64,000 nucleotides of DNA, from assembly GCA_003255065.1 (NCBI GenBank), contig QAOA01008826.1:186001-250000 (forward strand). The letters run 5' to 3'. Source of the DNA: Cercis canadensis. Lineage: Eukaryota > Streptophyta > Magnoliopsida > Fabales > Fabaceae. The notes under the pieces were generated by a model, which had not been told where the DNA came from, searched no databases, and was given only the letters and a program-made list of their open reading frames with translations. Shown piece by piece: positions 23,846-35,619 of the stretch (position 1 is its first letter; each line of letters opens with the position of its first letter). The position numbers and the translations under genes were made by a program.

Positions 23846-24060
23846 ATGAGTGGGAAGACTGAAGCTCGATATCCAAACAAGCATGGGCACATTGTGCCTG
23901 ATGTTAGTTGCAGTGTGACTACTGGCAGTTGTAGTGGGTCTAGTGCAGAGAACATAACTAGCAACCAAGTACCATTTGAATGCCAGTGTGGGAAGAAACC
24001 AGTGTTGTTGACATCATGGATTTAGAAGAATTTTGTGCGTCCATTTTGGAGAGTCAGTGT
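23846..24060 (+). pseudogene. GRF zinc-finger protein remnant
   Basis: A 59-codon frame starts at ATG 23846 and ends at TAG 24023. Its C-terminal part reads FECQCGKKPVLLTSW, and past the stop the same frame continues KNFVRPFWR, together matching the start of a GRF zinc finger (CxCG...TSxTxxNPGRxFxxC). Such short GRF proteins are common cargo of plant transposons. The frame is cut by a stop and, about 45 bp on, by a Helitron end. The leader at 22460-22560 could be its first exon. Confidence 0.6.
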
Positions 24061-24101
24061 GACAACCAGCTTTTCTTGTAAATATCTGTATTATTATATT
24101 A

Positions 24102-24925
24102 CTAGTACTATTCCCGCGCCGATGCACGGGCTGCTGGGTGGGGGGGCGCAGGCCCCAAGCAACAGGTTGTGAGATTTAATTTATGTGATTATAGAAGCAT
24201 AAATTATATAAATATATGTGATCTAATATAGCAATTATGGATTTCATATTTTGAACTATAGATGCAATATATTAAAAGTATCAATTATGAATCCATAGAA
24301 AATTTGAAAGTGTATTAAACTAATACAAAATGAGATAATACTCAAATTACCTATGGTGTATAATTTGGATTGAGACTGTCAGTGTGTTCATCTAAGTTTA
24401 TACAGACTTGCACTGATATTGAGATTGCAACATTGGTATAATTAAAATGTATAAAATTAAATCTTTAAATTTTATATGTGTATTTACGGACATGATAAGT
24501 TTCAATTTATCTCATACATTTTTGAGTGATTTTATGGAACATCTCTTTGAAGACAACATTTGTAATGCTTGTTGTGGAACTCCCCTTTGTATCAATCGTC
24601 AAAACTTTGAAGCCGCTCCTCGTTCGAACCCTTGAAAAAGCCACATAAAGTTGTCAATGGGTAAATACTGGTTTTGGTAGATATAAACCAATATGCAATA
24701 GGGGTTGGCCTTGACTCTTATTTATTGACATGTCAAAGTAAACATGGAGGGGAAATTATCTTCTCCATAGTTTAAAAGGCATCTTCTTATTAGAGAATGT
24801 CAGGTTCATCTTTGGAAAGAACACATTTTCTCTTATGTTACTATATGAAATAATTTTTTCATGCTAACCTGTGTTTTGGGAGACCAGATGGGGTGATACT
24901 ATTTAAGAATTATTAACTTGTGATA
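24102..24925 (-). mobile_element. Helitron 3' end
   Basis: On the minus strand the end reads a hairpin CCCGTGC-ATCG-GCGCGGG, then AATAGTA and terminal CTAG followed by T. This is the textbook Helitron 3' terminus (hairpin, CTRR, insertion between A and T). A PIF1 helicase tail lies upstream on the same strand. The 5' end was not found; a second related end at 24930 marks the limit of what can be assigned. Confidence 0.75.
24530..24870 (-). pseudogene. PIF1-like helicase C-terminus (Helitron RepHel)
   Basis: Minus-strand reading gives MPFKLWRR, a stop, FPLHVYFDMSINKSQGQ, GLYLPKPVFTH, a stop, QLYVAFSRVRTRSGFKVL and NVVFKEMF. This is the last part of Helitron PIF1 helicases, including the SINKSQGQ and YVAFSRV helicase motifs. 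Two in-frame stops, one of them replacing the G of FTHGQLYVA, and loss of everything upstream make it dead. It is too short and broken to show as an open frame. Confidence 0.85.
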
Positions 24926-24931
24926 AAATTA

Positions 24932-25120
24932 TATCCGTGTCGATGCGCGGGTGGCAGCTACGGGCGCTGGCCCCAGGCTACGAGATGGGGGATGCAATTT
25001 ATGTGATTATAAAAGCATAAATTATATATATTTATATAATATAATATACTAATTATGGATTTTATAATTGAAACCATAGATGCAATACATTCAAAGTATC
25101 AATCATGAATCCATAGTACA
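24932..25120 (-). repeat. Second, older Helitron end (direct repeat of 24110-24310)
   Basis: About 190 bp repeats the sequence just inside the Helitron end at 24102, including the GATGCRCGGG hairpin word, GGCCCCAGGC and ATTTATGTGATTATA. The hairpin has decayed and no CTRR tail follows. Two Helitrons of one family appear to lie in the same orientation, one behind the other. Confidence 0.65.
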
Positions 25121-25870
25121 TTTAAAAGAGTACATTCAAATTATATACAGAAATAATTATTTCTTATTCATTTATTGACATATTTTGATTAAAATTAAAA
25201 TTCATTAATTTTTTATTATATTTATAATGGCATGCATTTAGTTCTAATTTTAGTCTAGTTTCATTCTTGACAAAGTTGACTCTTTACATATAAAAATATG
25301 ATGCCAATTAACTTTTAATTTGATTTGTAAATCAAGATTATTCTAGTGATTTTGCTTCCTATTTAATCACTTGATTATGCCACACGTTCATATTTCTATT
25401 TTGTTTCCTATTTAAGTTAACCCCGGATTTTTCCATTTAATCTCTCATTAATTTTTCAGGATGCATTCAAACATGAATTTTTCAAATTAAACATGTTTTG
25501 CACCTTATTTTGAATTGGAGTCATTACAAATAAATTGATAGTTTAGAAAAAGTTGTCAAACAACATTAATTTTATTCCTTTTTAAGGAATTTTATTGCAT
25601 ATACATGTGCTCACCATTATATATAATGACTTTTAATTCACAAACACCCATGATTTTATATTTCAATTAAGTATTAAATAATAGATTTTCTATATGTTAT
25701 AATTTATACATGAAGTCCCAAAAAAAAAAACATTAGCCAATAACATTACAAAAATTGGAACCAATAAAATATTTTAATTATTATATGGAATCAAAAAAAA
25801 TTCAAGATTCACCAATAACATATGGGACTAACATAGCTTTATCACTTTATAACTCAGCATGATATGAAGA

Positions 25871-26167
25871 TCAAATGTTCTCGTCCAAGATGTCTTCATA
25901 ATCTTTGTTCTCATAGATAATGAATTTGAGTACCTTCCCAACATCATATTCAAATAAGGTTGCATGTCGCTCATCTAGGTGATTATCTTTTAGAAATTTT
26001 GGCATTTCATCTACGAATATATAAGTCACACACACTAACAGCAAAGTACATATAACTTTCACCTTCCAGTACTTATTCGTCAATGTGTTCTTTAAAAACC
26101 ATATACCTTCTGTATTTCCCATATGACTGGGCTCCAAAGGCATCCATAATACACTAATAAAATGCAT
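25871..26167 (-). pseudogene. B3 DNA-binding domain fragment 1
   Basis: The frame encodes WKVKV..., FVDEMPKFLKDNHLDERHATLFEY and KVLKFIIYE. This is the C-terminal half of a plant B3 domain (WxV, then FxKDNxLxxGDxxxFE, then a final strand), as in REM-type transcription factors. The glycine of the usual GD is changed to ERH. No start of the domain, no nuclear signal and no second domain are visible. Probably a transposon-borne relic. Confidence 0.65.
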
Positions 26168-27925
26168 GATAGATTCATAATAATATTGTCAATACATATA
26201 AAGAATTTACATAGACAAAATATACGGATATTACACTCATCATAATTTGGTTGAAAAGCACTAAGTTTGTGACCTGCACAACAAAAGAATGACCGTTGGT
26301 CATCACATTAGCTGCAAACTTGAAAGCTTCAAATCATTCATCTAAATGGCAATCGTGTTCATCTAATAATAATAAGAGATGCTCTCTTAGAAGGTGTACT
26401 ATATTGCGTTGCCTCCTTGTTCAAACCATCCTTACAACATATGAGATATGAGTAACCTTTTGAAAGAATAAAGTGAGCTTAATGTTTTCAGTCAAATTTT
26501 GGGATATAAAATTGAATATAAAAGAAACCAAATTAGAGAACACAAGAATGACATTTTGCCTCAATAGAAAGTGTTGTTAATGTCTTTGTATAATTTCTAA
26601 ATTAAAAACATATAACATTAGTAGTAATCGAAAATAAGGATGAAGATATGAAATAGAGAAGCAAGAGGACACAACTTGGTTTGGAGAACTTGCAAAAATA
26701 CTTGAAGTTTAGTTTCTCAAAATAAAAAAATTATTTGGCAAAGAATTGTGGGTTTACCTCCTTTATATTGGCTTAAAACGTTATATTTGTGCTCAGTTGT
26801 CTTTCTTTTTTGAAATAACTGAAAATCCTAATTCTTGTGTGTGTGCCACCCCTAATTATCTATCTAAAACCCTAATTGTGCTAGGGTTAGTACTTGATAA
26901 AACATGGACGTTCCAAAAAGTTACTTTGATTAAAATATGAATTAGAAGTTTATTCCAATATATAGAGGCATGAATTTAGGTCTGATTTTAGCCTATATTT
27001 GTAATTACCAAAGTTGACTCCATTACATATTATCATCTAATACAAATCAGCTTTTAAGTTAATTGGTATCTAGGGTTATTCAATTGATTTTTCTTCCTAT
27101 TTAAGGAATGTAATAATGTCTTTGATTTTTCTGCATATTGTCAAGCAATTAATTTTCTTATTAAACATGTTTTGCACCTTACTTTGTTGTGGAGTCATTA
27201 AAAATAATTTCATACTTTAGATAGTTGTCAAATATCTTAATTTTTTTAGGTGTATATGAATTTTAAAAATTATTTACATACTCACCTTTATTTGTTTAAA
27301 TATTTAATTTGAAAACACTTTTTACTTTTAGATTGTAATTATTTATACAATCAAAAAATTTCTATATGGTAAAAATTAATTGTTATGAGGCATCCTTATG
27401 CGTAATAATATATGTGAATTCTAACTTATTTTAACATATAGAATTGATATAATGTAACAATTTTTTAGAAAAAATAACTTGATATATTAGTAATTTCATA
27501 TACCAAATTATATACGAAATAAATGTTGGAAATTAGGGAAAGAATGGTAGAAATCCTGCCATCTTCTTTTGAATGCTTCATTTCAGTTTGATTATAGGGA
27601 TGACCTATAAATATTATAATTTTTAAGTTTTTTCAACACCATTTAATTATTCTTAGAAGTGATGATAATTTTGTCAATGGACATTAAAACCTTGTATAGC
27701 TTATTGTAATTCGGAGGATAAGAGATTAGAAAGTGATAAAAAATTCCTTTTCATAACAAACAAAAGCTTGTAAACATAAAATATCTCAGATGAATCTACT
27801 GTATGGCCTAATAGAAAACATATGAGATGGCAAAATTCCTATAATGAAGATAAACTTAAAAATGATCTTAGTGCCTATCTTGGAAGATACCAAGTATCCT
27901 AAATTCCTAATCAATGACACGAACA

Positions 27926-28147
27926 TTATTTGATTAAATTGCAAATTAAGGTAAGTACTTTGCTGCCAAGATGCTCAAATATAACGGCATCTCCCTCCTT
28001 TATTTTGTTGTCCTCCATGAATCTGGCAAAATCATTGCCAAACTTGATAGTGAAATACACCCAATGGGGAACATGAATGGTTCTAACCTTCCAATTTTTT
28101 TGGTTCCAATAAAAGATAAAGTACCACATATCCTTATTGTCATCCAT
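27926..28147 (-). pseudogene. B3 DNA-binding domain fragment 2
   Basis: The frame encodes NWKVRTIHV, FGNDFARFMEDNKIKEGDAVIFEHLGS and VLTLICN, the C-terminal half of a B3 domain in better shape than fragment 1 (the EGDAVIFEH core is intact). It lies 1.8 kb further on the same strand. The two fragments could be successive B3 domains of one REM-like gene or two captured exons. Confidence 0.7.
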
Positions 28148-28299
28148 GAACTCATACCAAAATGCATAGGAGATTGGCTAGAAAGAATTCACAAAAGTTA
28201 TTATTAACACTTAAGCAAGGAAAAAAATTGAAAATAAATAGAGAACATGATAACAATGTTACCAATTTTTTTTTTGTAAAACCACATCAAATATAACTT

Positions 28300-28445
28300 G
28301 AATAGCAGACGACAAATCCACCATCCTAGTACTTTTGGCCTGCATAAAAGCAGTTGATTCAAGAGTTCTAGCCCGCTCACCTTCAGTTAGAATAAATGAC
28401 AGGTTCTCCTTTGACAAATCTATCATTGACCACATGTTTCATGTC
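28300..28445 (-). pseudogene. Exon-like piece paired with 30282-30470
   Basis: Minus-strand reading gives NLSFILTEGERARTLESTAF and MVDLSSAIQVIFDV. The piece at 30470-30282 reads VLPFILYAKERPIYSQPMAF and KIVNFSFVVQITRDIL. The shared pattern (xxFILxxxERxxxxxxxAF...K/RxVxxSxxxQxxxD) shows they are diverged copies of one coding segment. The family was not recognised. Both lie among the B3 fragments, so they may belong to the same original gene. Confidence 0.45.
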
Positions 28446-30281
28446 GTCACCATTTCTATTAGAGAGGTAAATAGAAAGACGTTCATAATTTTAAGTTTTC
28501 TCTCAAACTTAACACGCATATAACAACAATAACATAGAAAGAGATGAAGAAGATATGAAATAGAAAAGAAAGAAGATACATCTCAGATTGATTTGTTGCA
28601 AAACACCGCAAAGTTCACTTTCTCAAGTTGCAATATTGTTTGGTGCAAAATTATGGGCTGCCTCCTATTTTTGTATGTGTGCCGCACTTACTTAGGTCTG
28701 TCCAAACCTAATTGTGCTAGAGTTTAGGTTTCNCCATTTCTATTAGAGAGGTAAATAGAAAGACGTTCATAATTTTAACTTTTCTCTCAAACTTAACACG
28801 CATATAACAACAATAGCATAGAAAGAGATGAAGAAGATATGAAATAGAAAAGAAAGAAGATATATCTCAGATTGATTTGTTGCAAAACACCGCAAAGTTC
28901 ACTTTCTCAAGTTGCAATATTGTTTGGTGCAAAATTATGGGCTGCCTCCTATTTTTGTATGTGTGCCGCACTTACTTAGGTCTGTCCAAACCTAATTGTG
29001 CTAGAGTTTAGGTTTCCTCATTGCCAAACGTTGGCTACAATCTCTTGGACCAAATATGTGTTCAAAGCTATATGCATTGGCTATATAAATAGGTCTAAAA
29101 GGAATAATTATTTAGCCGGCAAGAATGCTTGACCGAAGGCTGATATATGCTAATTGAAGTTGTATTTCAATTAAATATTGTGGCATTAAATAGATAAACT
29201 AATAAGCCTTTAGAAGAAAATCATAATAGCAAAAAGAGAAGCCATAACCGAATGACCATGCAATCTTAATAGAGAAGTTTCAAAATAATACTACATAAAT
29301 CATGGAATAGACACTTCCAATAACCAAAACTTTTTCATATGTGTACAATTTGTTCAAATTTTAACTATATGAAACCTAATGCAACAAATAGTAAACCCTA
29401 AGATTATATTTCAAGACAATGGAAGAATTCTTGCTACCATTAATTATAAAAACCTAATATTCATCCATTGATCAATTATACTAATTTATTATAAAGCAAT
29501 TATAGAAATTTCCTTTTTATCATATCGGTTTTAAAGAAGGCAATTTGAGAGAAATTCCTAAATGGAAAAATTGTAGATGCCATTAATTATAAGAACCCAA
29601 AATTCCTATATTAACCAATTATACTAATTTTTTAAAAGACAACTATATGCATTTCTGATTTATACATATTAAATTTTGACCCGAATTATTTTCCTAAATT
29701 TTGAAATTATTCAAATATTAATAAAAATTTCTTTGTTGACCCTCATTTATAGATTTATGGTTTCATATAAAATTGTTGTAAAGAGACGAAATTCCTCAAG
29801 TGTTGCAATATTTAGTTTATAAGTTTTCTTATTTTTGTTTCAAGTATAATTACTTAATTGAAAAATTCAGAATCATGCTTTGCGAATTTTAATTCCCACA
29901 ATGATAAATTGCACCAATTTTTACTAATTTTTATACCTATTTTTTTAAAAAAAAAAATTCATCAATTCCTTACATGATTGGAAAAATATTTAATAATGAA
30001 ATAACTAAGTGAATAATAATATACGGAATAGGAACTTAAACTTAGCAAAAACTTACACCATTAATCGTTAATGCAAAGGATTTCAAATAACATACATAAT
30101 ATTGGCTCATATTTTGCAATGAGTGAATCCAAATACCATAAATTGCATCAATAGTGCATTATATTATTCATGTTAACAAACCTAATTTCTAGCCTACTCC
30201 AAAAGAATCACATTGTTTGCGAAAGTAGTTAAGCAAAGAACATTTCCTCCGACATGTTCAAAGAGTATCGTATTTTTTTCT

Positions 30282-30470
30282 TCAAAGAGTAGTCAAGATA
30301 TCACGGGTGATTTGAACTACGAATGAGAAGTTGACAATCTTAGTATTCATACCATTATAAAAAGCCATAGGTTGAGAATAAATGGGTCTCTCCTTTGCAT
30401 ATAAGATAAAGGGGAGAACCTCCTTTGGTGCCTTGTCATTTGTACGCTGCTTTCTATGTATTCTAAACAT
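30282..30470 (-). pseudogene. Exon-like piece, second copy
   Basis: A 62-codon frame MFRIHRKQRT...; see the shared residue pattern with 28300-28445. No known domain was recognised. Spacing from the B3 fragment at 27926 differs from that of the first copy. Confidence 0.4.
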
Positions 30471-31172
30471 TGTAGCTTATATGCAATATAATATATTTAA
30501 TTTTTTTATTCAAGTAGCAGTAGAAGAACAACCGGAATAAAAAATAGATGAAAACCCTTACCTTGTTGATGTAAAATGTGCAACTTCAATTCTAGCTTTG
30601 CCTCCTCTATTCTTTTTGTGTGCTACAACAATACTAATTTGTTGGTACCCTATTTATATCTATAGTCATATGCCCTAATTGACTGCAAGGAACCCTAGCA
30701 CAAAAGTAAGCCCTAACACTAAATTACACGCCTTTAGCAATCCTTATTCAGTAAAAAATTTGAAATTGATTAGTTCAATTTGCATTCCTTATATTTCTCT
30801 TTTGAAATTTCAATCATAGATCTTGGCCCTCACGTTTAGTAATAATTGTACATGTAAAATCAATGTTGTAACAAATTAACCATTTAAAATTAATACACAA
30901 CGATCAATTAACACTAAATCCCTTAAATTTTTCTAATTTTATTTGTTATATGAATAAAATTAAGATGCTGAAAGTATTGCTATCTATGCACCTACTGTAA
31001 TCTCTTCCTTTTTCTTGGTGAGATACAACACCAAGTTTCCTTGCAAATGTGTTTGCTTTGAATTTTATTGTTGAACTTCGCGTTAATTTATCAAATCATG
31101 AAATAATTATGTATTATTTAAAATTTAGAATTTATAGTAATCATTATACAATCATGTGTTGCAAATAACTAC

Positions 31173-31560
31173 TTGCTGAAAATCCTTCAACGCCTCTTTG
31201 AATTTCGCCACTGCAAGATAAGCAGCACCTTGCCTATAATAACCCTATAACAACAAACCACAATCAAGACATTAATATCTACATTCCATACAACACATGC
31301 AGGCCCCTCAAGTTTTAGGATGCAAAGCACCTTTGTATATTTAGGATCAACATCAATAGCCTTTGGAGCGTCTTGTATTGCACTACCATATTCCTCAAGT
31401 CTAAGATGAGTAAAGGCTCGATTACCCAGTATACAACATTTCGACTGTTTAGTTCAATTAATTGTGAATATATATAGATCAATAGCTTGGGCATATTTGC
31501 AAGTTGAAAGGAAATTCACAAGATCAGCAAGTTTGTAGACAATTGGATTAAAGCAATGGC
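31173..31560 (-). pseudogene. Protein phosphatase 5 TPR-domain fragment
   Basis: Two exon-like pieces on the minus strand. The first (down to 31331) reads KYAQAIDLY, QLIELNSRN and, after a frameshift, NRAFTHLRLEEYGSAIQDAP then KAIDVDPKYTK, followed by a GT donor. The second (31244-31173) reads GYYRQGAAYLAVAKFKEALK and DFQQ. They match consecutive TPR repeats of plant PP5, which bind HSP90. The phosphatase domain is absent. The first piece is cut about 20 bp from the CACTA terminus at 31578. Frameshifts show it is dead. Confidence 0.8.
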
Positions 31561-31577
31561 ACAGTTGCACATCATGG

Positions 31578-32090
31578 TCACTACAAGAAAAAGGTTATTT
31601 TCCAACGGAATAAAATACCGTGGGAATTTTTGAAAAATTCTAATGGTAATTCCAACGGAAATTTTTTTCTGAAAATTCCAACAGTAATTCCAACGGAATT
31701 TAATTACCGTTGGAATTATTTTTGTCATTCTTTTCAATTTTTTTTGAAAATTTTTGTGTTGATTCCCACGAAAATATAGTACCGTTAGAATTTTTTTATA
31801 AGGGACAGGATGACATTTGATAAATAAAGGTCAAGTCTTCACTCTTCACTTCACGCCCTAGCCCCCTTCGACTCTTCACTTCACGCCAGAAATCAGAATC
31901 TGAAATCCCTAGCTAGCACACTCTTTCAACTCTCCTTCTCCTTTGATTTGAGACCTTCTCTTGTTCTCTGACTGTCCAGCCTCCTCCATCCTCGTTCCAT
32001 CACTTCGCCGCCGCCGCCGTTGTCACTGCTGGGCGATTATCACTCTCTCGCTGTCCGGAAGTCTGGGTGTTGTTGCAGGTGAGTTGTGCT
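31578..32090 (+). mobile_element. CACTA terminus plus leader, second family
   Basis: Starts CACTACAAGAAAAAGG and carries inverted subterminal words (TTCCAACGGAATTT, TACCGTTGGAA). A GC-richer leader (about 31840-32075) follows and ends in a strong donor TGTTGCAGGTGAGT. The organisation is the same as at 5735-6110. The other end and a transposase were not found. Confidence 0.7.
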
Positions 32091-32099
32091 TCTTATTAA

Positions 32100-35000
32100 T
32101 CACTTGTAAGCATTTCGGTTTCCATTTCCATTTTTGTTTCTTTGCTTCTTGGATTTGTCTGGATGTTGGATTTGTTTCCATGCTCTTGCGATAATTTATG
32201 TTTCCATGCTTCTTCACTGTGCAATGGGTCTGGATGTTGGATTTATAGGAACGACTCTTGATATACAAAGAAAGAAGATGCTAATCAAAAAGTGAGAAAA
32301 TATCAAGTAGTAAAAATAGAACTTGGGCTATAATTCTTTTCAAAAATATATGTTAATAAGGTTAATAGGAGCTGAAATATATATAGAATAGTTATTGTTT
32401 TTTGCTGGTCCCCTCCCATTTCTGTTGTTCACTCCATACCTCTTTCAAAGTATACCTTTGTGCCAAATGCTTTCAACACAAATAAACATTATCAAGGAAT
32501 ATAGCTAATTCCCTGCCTCTAATTTACTTAATTAAAGGGGGACGGACTCAGTTCTTTGAATAACAAAGAAAAAAAGACTTGAATCAATTGTGATAATTTG
32601 TTAGTGAAGACAAATTCTGTAGAAAGTAATTAAGCTTGGAGCCCAGAATCATAGGCTAGCTTTGTTGACATAATAATGACTAAGAGTTAGATGCTCTCTT
32701 TACAGGATATTATGTAATGTTCATGAATTTTCGATCTCCTACGCGTTTTTGGATGTTGAATTGATGAATATGATAGGGAAAGTTCACAGAACCTTGGAAT
32801 TTTAGTCAGTTTTGTTGTTTCCTTAATTAAGTGAAGCATTGACTTGAACTGTAGCTGGAGATGTATTTGAATGGTGAATCAGTATAGGAACCCTAATGTG
32901 TTACGATGATTGTGTTTTAGAGGCACTCTGCTTCCTCTGAGGATGCTTGGCTTTATGTCTAATGTCTTCAACTACTAGAGCTGTTTGTTTAGGATAATGA
33001 ATAATCTATAGTGTTCCAAATTTGAACCGGGAGCATTTCGATTGTTAATATAAATATTTGGATGACGAATCATTTTTTTTCATATTTATGTATCACGTAA
33101 TTAGAAAAAACAAAAGAATTTGTTTATCACATGACTAGCTTCCAGTCTAGAAGGCAAACGGTTGAAATATTCGAAAACACAGGTGTAAAGAGTTATATAT
33201 AGACTTATTCACATGAATTTATTTCTTGGATGAAAACGAATTGGATAATTCATGTTTACTGATAATTAATTACCCTTAGTTTTCTTAATCTTTTCTAGTC
33301 TTAACTTTCTAGAGTCTTTTCTTATAATATGTTGTATAAAGATAGTTTTATTCATCATGAGGGTGGGATAAAAACGACTTGGAGTGATTGGTTTTTTCAT
33401 TTTTCACTCCAAAACTCGTTTCTGTTATTTGAGCAGATTGGTATTCAATCCAAATGTCTTCAACTAGCTTCTTGGAACTTTATTGAAACTTAACTGGTGC
33501 ATCTGCGTTTGCATTGAGTGTGTTAGAAATTAGGATTTACCTTTGCTGCCTGAGGCAATCTTGTTACTTTACTGATTCTGCAACTATTAGCTAGGATATA
33601 TTGATCTCTAGCAAGTGATGTGGTTTGGTATATACAAATCTAGTCTTGTCTTGATGTCAGAAACTATTGCCTTTTTTCATCCCATGTCAGTCACTATCAT
33701 GGCAGTATGTGGTGCATTGGGGTTCTTCTTTTATAATTATATAGATATAGATATAGATATTGTATTATTATATTATATAATTATTTAAGTTATTAATAAA
33801 TAAATAAATAAAAGAGAAAGAATAATCAATGAAAAGAGCCATGCGATAAGACCAAGAACAAAAAGAAAAGGGGCAGTCGGTGAGCAAAAGGGGAAAGCAG
33901 AAGGGGTTTTCTTTTTTCTTGGCTTTGGGTTCAAAATTGGGCTCTAACTCACCACCACTCCCAGCGGTGCTTGTCGGTGGTTGCTACCCAAGGGGTTTGA
34001 TTTATATTTCTTCTTTGATTCTGCTCTCTCCATAGCATCCTCACCGCAATTGGAATTTTGTCTCTGCCAATGCTTTCGTTACTGTAGGAGACACATTCAA
34101 ATGCAATAAATCATCAACTGGTTCGGTGGTTGCTTTCAATTTGTGCTAGCATCGAAGGAACCAAATCCCAAGCTTCAAGCACCTTGAAGCTTAAGTGGGT
34201 CAGTGTTTTAATTATTTTCATATGAAGTTTGTATTTTTCTGGGCTCTTATGATTTTCTCAATCATTGCATGCGAAGGTGTTTGTTATGCCTTTTGTTTGG
34301 ACTTTGGTGCATTCGGTTAGACTTGAGGAAAAGCTTCTGCCTTTGTCTCTGCTATGGGATTTTGATGTTTGCTTTGATTTTTGTTCTGCATGGGGAATTC
34401 TTATTGTATTGATGTATTAATCCGTAAACTCTTTCCATAGCCACGAATTTGTCACATTCACTGAAAACCAATTATTTTACAGTCTCTAAAGTCTTCTTTT
34501 CCTTTCTTTTTATTTTGAACCAAATGGCTTCATTGATATGTATTTAAATCCATTATGTAAGTCCTAGTTAGTTTGAAAAAAAAAATGAAAATGAACGGCA
34601 TTGCAGAAAGTATATCTAATTGTACAGTTTTCACATTTTTCAAGTGAAACTGGCTTGTCTCTGTCTGCATGTATGCTTTATATTACGACTCTTTGTAGTC
34701 TCCTTTGGAATCACATTTGGGTTTTTGATTTGGAATCCCGTCCTCCATGTAAACAATTATTGCTAACAATGTCCCAAAATGCTTATTTACCAAAGTTCTT
34801 ATTAATAATGTAACATAAATTGATCTTTGATATGCACACATAAGGCGCCTGAATTTTGTGGTTCACCTTCAACTTTGTCTGTTGATATATTTTGGTTTCT
34901 ATATTATATATAGATGTTATGATATATATAATTAGGACAAGGGTTTTGATTATCTTACCTTATTATCAAATAGGTATGTGCATATATTAGTTTGCTTTCT

Positions 35001-35400
35001 TGTAAATAATGCCCTTACCTGTTTGTGAAACTTTTGGCAATAGGAAATGGTAAATATTAGGGTGTTTGCTTGAATTTAAGGGTAGTATTCAACTAGTATT
35101 CAATCAATTGAGCATCAGTAGTTCCCCTAAGCTTTAAGGTTAATGACATAAGTAGTTACCTACTTTTTACTTCGAAAAGTTCATGTGAAATAATTATATG
35201 ATTGTATGATGAAATAGGAAATAGAGAAGGAATTCAAGAATCCACAAATTCATACCAAGAAAAGGAAAAGTAAGGACAGCAAAGACTCCCAAGTAGCTAG
35301 TCTTTCCTTGAACCTTGTTTAGTTTATTTTGACAGTGCATGCTCTATGTAACCATTATATGTGGTGTTTGCTATTGTAATTAAGTGCTATGAGATGACTT
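32100..35400. other. No gene recognised
   Basis: T-rich, intron-like sequence with a TAGATA microsatellite near 33742-33765 and a leader-like GC-richer patch at 33850-34205. No coding motif was recognised. Confidence 0.4.
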
Positions 35401-35461
35401 ATGAGATGATTACTATGAGATGACTAAAGAATTAGAACTAGTTCTTTTATGTGTGATGGCC

Positions 35462-35612
35462 ATCGGGGTAAGTTGAAACTGCCCCATAGCTTGAGGAATT
35501 AAGGGATAAGTTGAAGCTGCCCCATAGCTGGACGAACCTAAGGGTAAGTTGATGCTGCCCTATGCTATGAAGAAGATGGGGTAAGTTGATGCTGCCCCAG
35601 GCGTATGTTAAT
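35462..35612 (+). repeat. Short tandem array of GGGGTAAGTTGAAGCTGCCCC
   Basis: Four imperfect units of 35-45 bp share the core GGTAAGTTGAWGCTGCCC, followed by CATAGCT-like sequence. Each core has short inverted ends (GGGG...CCCC). No coding sense. Confidence 0.7.
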
Positions 35613-35619
35613 GTATCCC

